A stretch of 64,000 nucleotides of DNA from Cichorium intybus (lineage: Eukaryota > Streptophyta > Magnoliopsida > Asterales > Asteraceae): positions 115,809,298 to 115,873,297 of the forward strand of contig CM042012.1 in assembly GCA_023525715.1 (NCBI GenBank), written 5' to 3'. Below the pieces are notes generated by a model that saw nothing but the letters and a program-made list of their open reading frames with translations, was not told the origin of the DNA and ran no database searches. This document shows positions 1 to 12,297 of this stretch, in pieces (the first letter of the stretch is position 1; each line of letters starts with the position of its first letter). Both the position numbers and the translations under genes were made by a program.

Positions 1-174
1 TGTTACTGCCATCACACACAGAAGAAATAGGGGCACTCATGATCATTATTATAATTGGATTCACACCTGCAAAATCAAATTCAAGCACATTCAAAATAAA
101 AACAACTCATAAATTATAATGTTATGTATATGCATATGACTGATAATTACAAATGATAATAGAAAGTAGACGTT

Positions 175-570
175 ACAGTGTTAATCATCAATGATTAACA
201 CCGCTCATCATCAATGATTTATACTTAGACACTTAATCAAAAAAAACATACATATGTAGTATTAATCTTTAATGATTAATACTTTGGACCTTAATCAGAC
301 AAACATACATACAGTGTTAATCATCAATGATTAATACTTTGTCCCTTAATAAAAAAAAACATACATATACAGTGTTAATCATCAATGATTAATACTTTGT
401 CCCTTAATAAAACAAACATACATATAGAGTGTTAATCATCAATGATTAATACTTTGGCCCTTAATAAATCAAACAAACATATAGAGTGTTAATCATTAAT
501 GATTAATACTTTGGCCCTTAATAAAACAAACATACATATACAATATTAATCATTAATGATTAATACGTGT
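175..570. repeat. Minisatellite of about 57 bp with palindromic core
   Basis: About eight diverged units lie head to tail, with cores near 181, 203, 262, 317, 375, 432, 489 and 545. Each unit has a TTAATCAT-(C/T)A-ATGATTAA core, followed by an ACTTTGGCCCTTAATAAA-like stretch and an ACATACATATA-like stretch. The last unit contains a perfect 20-bp palindrome. No coding potential is seen. Confidence 0.85.
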
Positions 571-1612
571 TCATTGTACACACAGAAACGTGTTAAAAAA
601 TCAAACAAAACAAACCAAGCATAATAGTTTACGTCTACCACAAAAAATTAGACTTCCAAACTTTTATAAACTAGTAAAAAGAAACCGTTTAAAAACCAAA
701 TACACAACCATTTTATTCCGGTTAACATATAACCATTTAAAGAACAATATTAATTATAAAAAACCATTTAAAATAGCAAACAGAATACTCTTGGACGACG
801 CTCATCAAAGTTAGAGCCAAATTACTCATTGATGCATCCATAAACGACATAAATTTCAAATAAATTCTAATTTAACATCACACGATCTAAACATTATTTC
901 AAGAATGTGTTTCCAAGGAATTTATTTATATGGTCGCATGGATTTTATAGAACTTACCTTTCTGTTCCAAGCTTCTTAAAGGCTTCTACCAACGCCTCCA
1001 CTTCTTAAACAATCCTCCGTTGTGCCACCTCAGTAAACTTTGATTTCCTCACCGGAACCACCGCAAGTCCACCACCGTTCACTGCTGAAAAACAACCATC
1101 AATGCTTGTGAATCCGAACCACTTCTATCAGCTTCACTGAGTTTCAAAAAAATAAATCTTGTAAAAAAAATCTATTAAAGTAAAAGGGTTTCATCTACCA
1201 TGTGAATCTTGTGGTTGAAAAGCGGGATCTTGAGACGTGGGACCCAAACTGGAACCATTGACAATTGAATTGGAAGGATTGTTAAAACTGGTAAGTTTCT
1301 GTTTTCTAAATACGTAATCGGCAGTGATAATGCCATGATGGGCGGCCGGTAGAGATGGTTACGGAGTGGCGGTGATCGGCAGTGATGATGCCATGATGGG
1401 CGGCCGGCAGATATTAGGGCATTTTGTGATCGAGAAGTCGATTAAAAGAGAGAAATAAATGTTAAACGTGCAAGGAAAGAGCGAGAGATTTTAGGAATTA
1501 GCAAGATTAGGTTAATTTTAATGACCACAATACCCTTTATCTTATTATTAATTTGAATTAATTAATTGTAAATTTATTAATATTTAAATAATTCAACTTA
1601 ATTATAGCCATA
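571..1612. other. AT-rich intergenic DNA, no gene recognised
   Basis: No convincing ORF or repeat family is seen. A short ORF at 590-814 is low-complexity, Lys/Asn-rich and not gene-like. At 1318-1413 there is a local direct repeat of about 60 bp built on GGCAGTGATGATGCCATGATG-type sequence with GGGCGGCCGG. The Athila element inserted at the right edge. Confidence 0.5.
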
Positions 1613-3102
1613 TGTTAGATGCATTTTATGCATCTTTTCTAAGCCCTTTTTCTATTTATTTGTTTATTTTTTTTTTAACCATTTGTATGCATTTGTAGTT
1701 ATTTTCCGGGAACTTCGATACTTCATAAGTTTGGTGTATTTTTCAGGATATATGGAAGCATGGATGGTGCGGGACATATTGGAGCATTTGGATAGCTTGG
1801 AGCGCTAGAGAAGAGTTGGAGCGATGATGGAACTTTGGGATGCGGAATTAGAGACATTGGAGTGGATAAAAGAGCGAAATAAAAGAAGAAACGAAGACTG
1901 AAGATGAACACGGGTCGTGCCCTTTGACACGGGTCGTGTCCCACCCCCAGTTGCTACTGCTTTCCATTTGAAGACCAAACACGGGGCGTGTGAAATAGCC
2001 CGGGCCGTGTAATTGCTTGCAGGGACATTGCTTTAAAAATACACGACCCGTGTGTTTTTACACGGGCCGTGTGTCGCGTAAAACTGACATTTTGGCAGTT
2101 TTTTCCTACGGTTTTAAGGGTTTTTGAGGGTGGTTTTTGGAGATTCTTCATCCTAGAGAAAGAAAGGACGATTTTTGGGAGACTCCTATCATCTTAGACA
2201 ATTGGAAAACATCAATTTGTGGTTTGAACATTGTTTGTAAGTGTATTTATATTACTTGTTATCGTTTGTATTGTAGAGATCTTAGTCCACTCATGTGTGG
2301 CTAGATCTCTACCCTTTCCGATTCTGTTAAACATGTGATTTGGTGTTCTAAATCATTTGGCTAGAAGTTTAACTATGTTTTTCATCTAGTTGTTCGAATT
2401 ATATGTTTAATGTTCAATTGATCCTTATGTTGATTCATTTTGGCCAATTGAATTGATGTTTGTGTCATGATTGTTAATCTATTTGTGAAATCCGTAATTG
2501 TTTTATGAATAGATGTTGTAACAACATCTGAATTGATCTTTTGTTGAGGATTATTTGGATGAAATTCGAATAACATGTTTTCACGCTTCCGAGCCTGTGA
2601 GAAGTATTAAACATTGATTGGTTGTTCACTTAAATCCTAATGCATTTCTCTAATATAATCCAAGAGCTTGTTTGGATTATGTTAAGAGAAATAGGTTTAA
2701 TTCAAAGAGCTTGTTTTGATTAAATAAATTTGTGAACCAAAAGTATTAGAGCTTATTAATGCTTTTAAAACCATCTTAGATGAAACAAATAGAACTTCTA
2801 GTCTCTGATTGAGAATCCTTGTCAAACATGTGAAAATGGAATCGGAATTTTACTTCATTGTGTTTTCCTATCTTTTAGTTTAGTGTATGTTTAATTTAAT
2901 TAGTTCTATAATTTCCGTATATCAAAACCCTCCTTTACATCTAGTGTATCTTATGTGATGAATCTGGCATAATAATAGACCCGCGTCCCTGAGGATCGAC
3001 CCTGCTTATCTCTTACTACTTTATTAGTAAATTGAGCAGAGAACTAAGACTTGAGCTTATATTTCATATTCTCAATTTATTTGTTGAATTGACGCTTCAA
3101 CA
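1613..3102 (+). repeat. Athila 5' LTR
   Basis: 1490 bp, TG...CA. A cluster of (A)CACGGGYCGTGT-type motifs occupies 1909-2085, including forward and inverted copies. It ends just before the retroviral leader. Differences from the 3' LTR by eye include single-base changes at equivalent positions near 1723, 1814, 2040, 2241 and 2275, and one T-run length difference. Confidence 0.93.
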
Positions 3103-3105
3103 AAT

Positions 3106-3123
3106 TGGCGCCGTTGCCGGGGA
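3106..3123 (+). promoter_or_regulatory. Primer-binding site, tRNA-Asp type
   Basis: TGGCGCCGTTGCCGGGGA, starting three bases after the 5' LTR, is complementary to the acceptor end of plant tRNA-Asp. This primer is typical of the Athila lineage. Confidence 0.88.
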
Positions 3124-3137
3124 CACGGCAGTACTAA

Positions 3138-4697
3138 TTGTTTATGCCGAGATCTTTACGTACATGTACACCAATTCCAGTTGATTCGGAGATTGAAAAG
3201 ACAGCAAAGAAGTTAAGGAAACAAGCCAAGCTTCGGAAGAGGCAACAGCCGGGTTCCAGAACTTCTACATCATCGAAACCTCCAATCATTAACATTTGGA
3301 AGGACATCCCCCTTTCAAGTGAAACCGAGACTGATACACCATCCTCACCACCACTTTCACCAATCCAAAATACCCCACAACCATATTTCACAATCCCTAT
3401 TATACCCGAGGTTGAGATCACCGAATCCCCTACCCAAGACCACCACATGGCCGAGGAAAGAACCTTACGTGATTGGGCGACTCACGATGTCACCCAACAA
3501 CCACTCTGCATTACTTATCCCGCGATGATGAACTTTGAGCTGAAGTCGGGATTAATCCACTTGTTACCAAGTTTTCGTGGTTTGGAGAACGAAGACCCTC
3601 ACAAGTTCCTAAAAGAATTTCATGTAGTTTGCATTGGTATGAAGCCGCACGATGTAACCGAAGACCAAATTAAGTTAAGGGCATTCCCCTTTTCACTTCA
3701 AGACGCAGCCAAGGAATGGCTATATGACCTACCACCGGGGTCGGTCACTACATGGAATGACCTTGCGCGACTCTTCCTTGATAAGTACTTTCCAGAAACG
3801 CGAGCTTCAAGTTTAAGAAGGGAGATCATTGGTATTAAACAAGGGAAGCGAGAAGCCCTTCACACGTATTGGGAACGATTCAAGAAGTTATGTGCCCGAT
3901 GCCCACAACATGGAATCAACGAGTATCAACTATTCCGATACTTTTGTGAAGGTTTGACACCAATGGAGCGAAGGTTGATCAATGCATCGAGTGGAGGTTC
4001 TTTAATTGACAAAACACCAACTCAAATTCGAGCTCTTATAGAGAATATGTCCGAAGATTCAAAGCACACGAAAATGGAAGACGAATGGTATGCCGATCCG
4101 CCAAGAGGGGTTAAATTAGTGTCAACCCCGCACATGGAAAAACAAATTTCGGAACTAACGAAGGCGGTGATGCAACTAACAAAGGATAAAGGTGTGGAAT
4201 CACCAACCGTCCGAGCTTGTGGGATATGTTTGCAATATGGGCACCCAACCGATATGTGCCCTATGCTTCAAGAAGACACGGAAAAAGTACAAGCAGTTGG
4301 TGGGTATCCCGGCCAAAACCAAGGAAATTTCGATCAACCGAGGAATCATCACAATTGGGGATATCAACAAAACCCAAACTTTCAACCAAGACCTCAATCA
4401 CAACAAAGACACCTCTACCAACAAAATAATCCTCCATCAAATTTTCAGCCCCAACCTCAACACAACTACCCCCCTCCCCAAAATCAAAACCAAGGGAGTA
4501 GTAGCTCGGGTATGTCCTTGGAGGACATAGTGAAAAGTATCGCAACAAGTACTCAAGCATTTCAACACGAGACGAAGGCAAGTATCAAAAGCTTAGAACA
4601 ACAAATTTCACAACTTGCAAACTCAATGAGTAAGCTAGAGGCCCAAGGTAAACTCCCAGCTCAAACCGAGAAAAATCCGAAGCACAATGCACCATAG
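3138..4697 (+). CDS. gag: Athila gag polyprotein (intact, 519 aa)
   Basis: This encodes the structural protein that would form the virus-like particle. The retrotransposon gag core lies at about residues 150-300, with the WLYDLPPGS motif near 194 and a downstream TYWERF stretch. One CCHC zinc knuckle follows (C361, C364, H369, C374), then a Gln/Pro/Asn-rich linker, and the protein ends in a predicted coiled coil (about 460-515). The start lies 15 bases past the primer-binding site. The frame is open to the TAG at 4695. In autonomous relatives the frame continues into protease and pol. Here it stops soon after the KNPKHN tail and the next 1 kb is non-coding, so pol was cleanly lost. Gag itself looks functional. 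Confidence 0.9.
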   Translation: MFMPRSLRTCTPIPVDSEIEKTAKKLRKQAKLRKRQQPGSRTSTSSKPPIINIWKDIPLSSETETDTPSSPPLSPIQNTPQPYFTIPIIPEVEITESPTQDHHMAEERTLRDWATHDVTQQPLCITYPAMMNFELKSGLIHLLPSFRGLENEDPHKFLKEFHVVCIGMKPHDVTEDQIKLRAFPFSLQDAAKEWLYDLPPGSVTTWNDLARLFLDKYFPETRASSLRREIIGIKQGKREALHTYWERFKKLCARCPQHGINEYQLFRYFCEGLTPMERRLINASSGGSLIDKTPTQIRALIENMSEDSKHTKMEDEWYADPPRGVKLVSTPHMEKQISELTKAVMQLTKDKGVESPTVRACGICLQYGHPTDMCPMLQEDTEKVQAVGGYPGQNQGNFDQPRNHHNWGYQQNPNFQPRPQSQQRHLYQQNNPPSNFQPQPQHNYPPPQNQNQGSSSSGMSLEDIVKSIATSTQAFQHETKASIKSLEQQISQLANSMSKLEAQGKLPAQTEKNPKHNAP

Positions 4698-5772
4698 CAG
4701 ACTCGGGAAAAGTCAAGCCAATGACTTTAAATGAAGGCGCTGACCGGGAGGCAACCCGGACGTTTACTGCTTTAATCGTTTGCTATTTTAGATTTCTCGT
4801 ATTTTATTTTTTCGAACAATTTATTTTTCGTCTTGATGTTTCCAATGTTTTTGTAATGTAAAAACGAGAGAACACAAACAAGGGCTCCAAAACGAGACAC
4901 AAGGTAAGTTCGTTTGCAACAAGAAATTTGAAAAACGCAAAAACGAAGCTCAAACTAAAAGCCCGGGTCGTGTGTAAAAGCATGGGTCGTGTTTTTATGG
5001 ACAGTAGCTTCTGCATTTAAAAGCCCGGGACGTGTTCTGGTACACGGGTCGTGTACCTTTGGACAGTCCCTTCGGTTTTCTAAAACACGGGGCGTGTGAA
5101 AAAGACCGGGTCGTGTGTTTTTGTTGCGAAAAATCAGATCTCCCTGTTTAGATCTACACGACCCGTGTAGATCTACCCGGGCCGTGTCGCCTGTTTTCTG
5201 CACTTCCTTTTAAAACCGAGCTGCTCCTTATTTCTTCACTTTTCACGCATACGACTCGTGTTTCTCTCCTCCCTAGCTGCGATTTTTCAAACTCTAAACC
5301 CACATACTTGATTATCTTCTTGTGCAATCGATTTTCCAAGGTAAACTTCTTCCTCTCCCCCTTCATCTTCCCCATCTTCAAGCTTCAAATGGTCAACAAT
5401 GGTGAAAAGGGTTTTTCCTTAAACCCTAGGTCCGATTTTCAGATGCAAAAATTTGATTTTCTTCAATCTTTTTGCAGGTTAAGCTTGGGGAGAGTCAAAG
5501 AAAAGACAAGAAGCAACTCACAAGTTCAAGAATCACCACTTCACTCGATTCCACCCGGTAAAATTCGTACTTATTCTTCATTTTTTCGGAAATTACCAAG
5601 AAATTGAGTTGCAATTTGAGTTTTGGAATAATTGTTAGAATTCTCAACAGTCTTTCCCGCGGTTTCCAACGGAAATTTGAACTTCGAATCTTGTGGTCCC
5701 GTTGACACGTGCGACCCATTTTGGTATTTCCGTTGACTTTTCTCTCGTGTCCATTTTGTCCTTGTTTTCTAC
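4698..5772 (+). other. Non-coding spacer replacing pol, with promoter-like module
   Basis: This holds a perfect GC hairpin at 4744-4759 (stem CCGGG/CCCGG, loop AGGCAA). A cluster of about eight GGGNCGTGT motifs like those of the LTR follows at 4962-5187. A TTTTAAAA box lies at about 5210, then a CT-rich leader-like stretch. A possible GT-AG intron spans 5341-5478, and a polypurine-tract-like sequence lies at 5479-5494. No ORF of note is present. It could be an internal promoter and leader for the env-like ORF (inference). Confidence 0.6.
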
Positions 5773-7085
5773 ATGGAAGGCCCATCCCATAAGCGTAAGA
5801 AATCCTTAGCCACAAAAAAGAAACCCACTCGACGCCAAGCAAGATCCCGGAGTCCCGAACCTCCTCCCATCCTTCCCGACAATTGGGAAGTCGAGTTTGT
5901 GGATGATGAGCATGAACGTAGATTTCATAATTTTTCAACTCGTCAATTTGCTGCTCAAAAATTCGCCCATGTTGAGTCGTTGCATGAATTATTTGTCTTT
6001 GACGGGGTCCGAACGTTATTCAATAACATTAATTGGCCCAATATTCTTGATATTAGTGCCCCGTCTTACGTCCGACCCTCTCGGGAAATATTATCCTCGC
6101 TCACTTTTGAGGATGATATTCTTTCATTTCGTCTCGCAAATCGACGATTCGACATTCATGCGGACCAAATCTGTGCTTTGGTGGGTCAAGATCCAACTGA
6201 CACATATGACCCTTACAAAACCAAACCGCCACGATTTGATGCTGTTAACATGTGGGGGGCCATAACTAACCTTCCCTCGTACAATCCCAGTTCCGCTAAA
6301 GCATCATCTCTTATCCATCCTGTTTTGAAAGTTACTCATCGTATTATCGCGTGTGTCGTTTTTCCGCGGGAAGAACGCAGTACTGTTCCGGTTATTGAGC
6401 TACAACTTCTCTATGCCATGATTAAGAATCCAACCAGTAAACCACACTTCGGGAAATGTATTGGTCATCGACTTGTCCGTATCGCCCGCTCCGTCAAATC
6501 CACTGTGGTGGAATTTTGACCCTTCTTGTTCAGAATTCCATGCTTCGCCTCCAATTTTCTCCCGATGAACCATCTTTGCCGGGAGGTCACTTCCTCACTT
6601 CTAGTGTATTAGAGTCGATGCAATTGTTTCGTCATAATGACGGTGGGTATCATTGGTTAATACCCACTCTTTATTCTGGTGTTGACTTGTGGCTCCATAG
6701 CGGGCTTGTAGATCATATTGCGCTTCACCCGATCACTAGAAAGACTGACTGGAAAGTGCGTAGTATTCTCTTTCCCGAGGATGATCCTCGCCCGGTGGTC
6801 CGCGAACCATTCCACCATGATGACCCAGGCGCTTCTTCTAGCTCGTATCCGTCTTCCGTCGACGACCGGTTATCCCGCATCGAGGATACTCTTTCCGGTC
6901 TTCGAACGGATTACCAATCCATTGATACCCGCCTCACCACCTTCCATACCGAGTACACCACCAATTGGGGCGCCCAACAAACATATTGGGAACAACAACA
7001 GAAACAATTTCAGGAAATGTCTTCATTGTTCCAAAGTTGGTCCCCTTTTCCAACCCAATTCCCACCGCCACCCCCGGAATTTTAG
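5773..7085 (+). pseudogene. Athila env-like / ORF-1-type protein, frameshifted
   Basis: Two overlapping frames together look like one protein. The first frame (5773-6519, 248 aa) starts with a basic Lys/Arg-rich N-terminus. It then has the FHNFSTRQFAAQKF and LSFRLANRRFDIHADQICALVG stretches typical of the protein encoded between pol and the 3' LTR in Athila elements. The second frame (open 6456-7085) carries the C-terminal half. That half includes LFPEDDPRP and a coiled-coil-like stretch with a Gln-rich end. The frames switch near 6500-6530, so an indel has broken the gene. No signal peptide or clear membrane segment is seen, so calling it an envelope is only by position. Assignment to the Athila ORF-1 family is from memory. 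Confidence 0.65.
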
Positions 7086-7866
7086 GCGCGTTTCCCCTTT
7101 CCAAGCATCGAGGACGATGCTCAATCTTAAGCTTGGGGAGGGGGAATTCATTCATTCATTCATTCATGCATTTTATTTTTGTACAAAATTTTTAAAATGT
7201 TTTGTAAATAATTAGATTTTATTTCAAATTAATTTTCATTTTTTCATATTTTCATGCATTTCATACTTAAAAAAAAAAAAAAAAAATTGTTTAGTTGACC
7301 TTTCATAGAGTCTGTTGTTTAGTGTTTTGTGTCCCGGTTTGCTTGTATTTTCATTATATCAAAAATAAATGAAAATTGAGCTTACTCCAATATGCTTCGT
7401 TAAAACGGAAAATGATAGGGACGGAAGCGTTAGCCTTATCTCTCTAGGCGTAAAAGTAGTTTTTACAATGTGAAAATAATAAATTTTTGAACAAGCCTTG
7501 TTGATGCAAAACGAGAAAGGGTAAACAAATTCTTGAAGCAAAGTAACAACTAGGAAGGGGCAACACAGTTGTAAACAAGGTTTATCTCCTTTTACTCCCC
7601 ATTGTACATCTTAGTTTAAGTCTCGTTGGACCCTACTGGTCTATTCACTCAGTCTTCCCGAAGTATTCAAATGGTGGGCTCTCTAAACCGCAATCAAATC
7701 AAGGAGGATTTCAAGAAACCAAAATCAAAGTCAAACTCAAATCAAGAAATCCTCTACAAATAATCAAGATGGAGAGTCCAAATCATATGAAGAAAAATTC
7801 AATCAAATCAAGCAATTCTAAATGAAGAAATCAAAAATCAAAGTTCAAAGATTGAAGAAGGTGTGA

Positions 7867-7902
<36 letters not shown>

Positions 7903-8555
7903 ACACCTAAAAGCAAGTACATTTCAAGAAATCAAGTCAAGTCAAAGTCAAATTCAAGTGAAGTGTGCAAGCCAAGACTGAGTGAGGTGATAGGTAGGGG
8001 GTAATAACAAAAAAACGAGATTCAGACTGAGGCGTTATTTGGGGGGTTTAGGTTGAGATGAGCCCTTTAGGATATGATGTTTCCTTGTTATGAGTTAGCT
8101 TGTCTTAGGAAGGTGTTTAAAGTTTCAAAAGTTGGATTGGGAAGGCCTGGTCAAAAATTTTATAATTTCCCGACCGTAAGGGCTGATTTTACGCTAGGGG
8201 TTTTGTAGGAGAACGTCTTTTGTCCGTGATTCCGTTGAAACTAATTTGGAGTAAGAAATAACCATGTGTTTAATGAAAAATCTATATATATGGTAAAGCT
8301 ACATGGGAATTGGGACATTGGATGATAAACTTAAAGTTGGGTCAATCAAACAGCCAAAAAGATTTTTATTTGTATTTTGTTTTCTTTTTAAGTTTAGTAA
8401 TTTTGCATTCATTTCATCATGGCATCTGCATTTTCATTTCATTTAGATTTCTTTCTGCGTTTTGGCTTAGGATCTTAGTCATCAAATCGATTCCCGACTC
8501 GCTCTTATTGATTCTCTTACTTGGGGACAAGTAAGGTCTTAAGCTTGGGGAGATT
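7086..8555 (+). other. Athila 3' untranslated region
   Basis: No gene is present. It begins with a TTAAGCTTGGGGAG tract (7127-7144) followed by (CATT)n. Poly-A runs lie at about 7268-7286 and at 7868-7900 (about 33 A). The final polypurine tract at 8539-8553 borders the 3' LTR. Long non-coding 3' regions are usual in Athila-like elements. Confidence 0.75.
8539..8553 (+). promoter_or_regulatory. Polypurine tract of the Athila element
   Basis: TTAAGCTTGGGGAGA immediately precedes the 3' LTR and would prime plus-strand DNA synthesis. Near-identical sequences occur at 5479-5494 and 7127-7144 inside the same element. Confidence 0.8.
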
Positions 8556-10044
8556 TGTTAGATGCATTTTATGCATCTTTTCTAAGCCCTTTTTCTATTT
8601 ATTTGTTTATTTTTTTTTAACCATTTGTATGCATTTGTAGTTATTTTCCGGGAACTTCGATACATCATAAGTTTGGTGTATTTTTCAGGATATATGGAAG
8701 CATGGATGGTGCGGGACATATTGGAGCATTTGGATAGCTTGGAGCGCTAGAGAAGAGTTGGAGCAATGATGGAACTTTGGGATGCGGAATTAGAGACATT
8801 GGAGTGGATAAAAGAGCGAAATAAAAGAAGAAACGAAGACTGAAGATGAACACGGGTCGTGCCCTTTGACACGGGTCGTGTCCCACCCCCAGTTGCTACT
8901 GCTTTCCATTTGAAGACCAAACACGGGGCGTGTGAAATAGCCCGGGCCGTGTAATTGCTTGCAGGGACATTGCTTTAAAAACACACGACCCGTGTGTTTT
9001 TACACGGGCCGTGTGTCGCGTAAAACTGACATTTTGGCAGTTTTTTCCTACGGTTTTAAGGGTTTTTGAGGGTGGTTTTTGGAGATTCTTCATCCTAGAG
9101 AAAGAAAGGACGATTTTTGGGAGACTCCTATCATCTTAGACAATTGGAAAACATCAATTTGTGGTTTGAACATTGTTTGTAAGTGCATTTATATTACTTG
9201 TTATCGTTTGTATTTTAGAGATCTTAGTCCACTCATGTGTGGCTAGATCTCTACCCTTTCCGATTCTGTTAAACATGTGATTTTGTGTTCTAAATCATTT
9301 GGCTAGAAGTTTAACTATGTTTTTCATCTAGTTGTTCGAATTATATGTTTAATGTTCAATTGATCCTTATGTTGATTCATTTTGGCCAATTGAATTGATG
9401 TTTGTGTCATGATTGTTAATCTATTTGTGAAATCCGTAATTGTTTTATGAATAGATGTTGTAACAACATCTGAATTGATCTTTTGTTGAGGATTATTTGG
9501 ATGAAATTCGAATAACATGTTTTCACGCTTCCGAGCCTGTGAGAAGTATTAAACATTGATTGGTTGTTCACTTAAATCCTAATGCATTTCTCTAATATAA
9601 TCCAAGAGCTTGTTTGGATTATGTTAAGAGAAATAGGTTTAATTCAAAGAGCTTGTTTTGATTAAATAAATTTGTGAACCAAAAGTATTAGAGCTTATTA
9701 ATGCTTTTAAAACCATCTTAGATGAAACAAATAGAACTTCTAGTCTCTGATTGAGAATCCTTGTCAAACATGTGAAAATGGAATCGGAATTTTACTTCAT
9801 TGTGTTTTCCTATCTTTTAGTTTAGTGTATGTTTAATTTAATTAGTTCTATAATTTCCGTATATCAAAACCCTCCTTTACATCTAGTGTATCTTATGTGA
9901 TGAATCTGGCATAATAATAGACCCGCGTCCCTGAGGATCGACCCTGCTTATCTCTTACTACTTTATTAGTAAATTGAGCAGAGAACTAAGACTTGAGCTT
10001 ATATTTCATATTCTCAATTTATTTGTTGAATTGACGCTTCAACA
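8556..10044 (+). repeat. Athila 3' LTR
   Basis: 1489 bp, about 99.5% identical to the 5' LTR by eye. Ends CTTCAACA and is followed by target duplicate CCATA. Confidence 0.93.
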
Positions 10045-10049
10045 CCATA

Positions 10050-11926
<1,877 letters not shown>

Positions 11927-12289
11927 TGTGTAAGTAGGGGTGGCAATAGGTTGGGTTAGGTCATTTTAGGGTTGACATGTTTAATTAAATAGGTTGAAAG
12001 TTGTAACACCACGATACTTTTGTTAAGTATTATATGTTAATCATAGTGTATTTATGATTTAATATGGTGTTTTAAGTATTAGAAAGCTAATACTAAAAAA
12101 GGGTAAATTGGTCATTTTACCATAAAAGGGTAATTTGGTCATTCGACCAAGTGAAGGACCAATTATGTAAAAATATTGTTGCTTGTGGCAAAAGTATAAG
12201 AAATGAAAGTTTTATTGTAATAAAACTTGATTATAGTGCCAAAAGTTCAAGAAATGGAACTTAGGGACTAAATTTGTAAAATCTGGAAG

Positions 12290-12297
12290 TATAAATA
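12290..12297 (+). promoter_or_regulatory. Putative TATA box in Tekay-like LTR
   Basis: TATAAATA in an AT-rich context, followed by a purine-rich, leader-like stretch. The same box occurs in the 3' LTR near 26065. Transcription start not demonstrated. Confidence 0.55.

Larger units (their letters stand above)
1613..10044 (+). mobile_element. Athila-type Ty3/Gypsy retrotransposon lacking pol
   Basis: This is a complete LTR element on the plus strand. Two LTRs (1613-3102 and 8556-10044) begin TGTTAGATGC and end CTTCAACA, and the exact 5-bp target duplication CCATA lies at 1608-1612 and 10045-10049. The primer-binding site is complementary to the 3' end of tRNA-Asp, as is usual for Athila. Between the LTRs are gag, a motif-rich spacer and a broken env-like ORF. 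There is no protease, reverse transcriptase, RNase H or integrase. The LTRs differ by about six substitutions and one indel by eye, so the insertion is young and was probably mobilised in trans. Confidence 0.93.

Noticed and set aside
1723..2151. Minus-strand ORFs repeated at 8665-9093
   Set aside because: They lie inside both Athila LTRs and run through the GC motif cluster; LTR shadows, not genes.
3134..3448. Minus-strand ORF opposite Athila gag
   Set aside because: Shadow of the gag frame.
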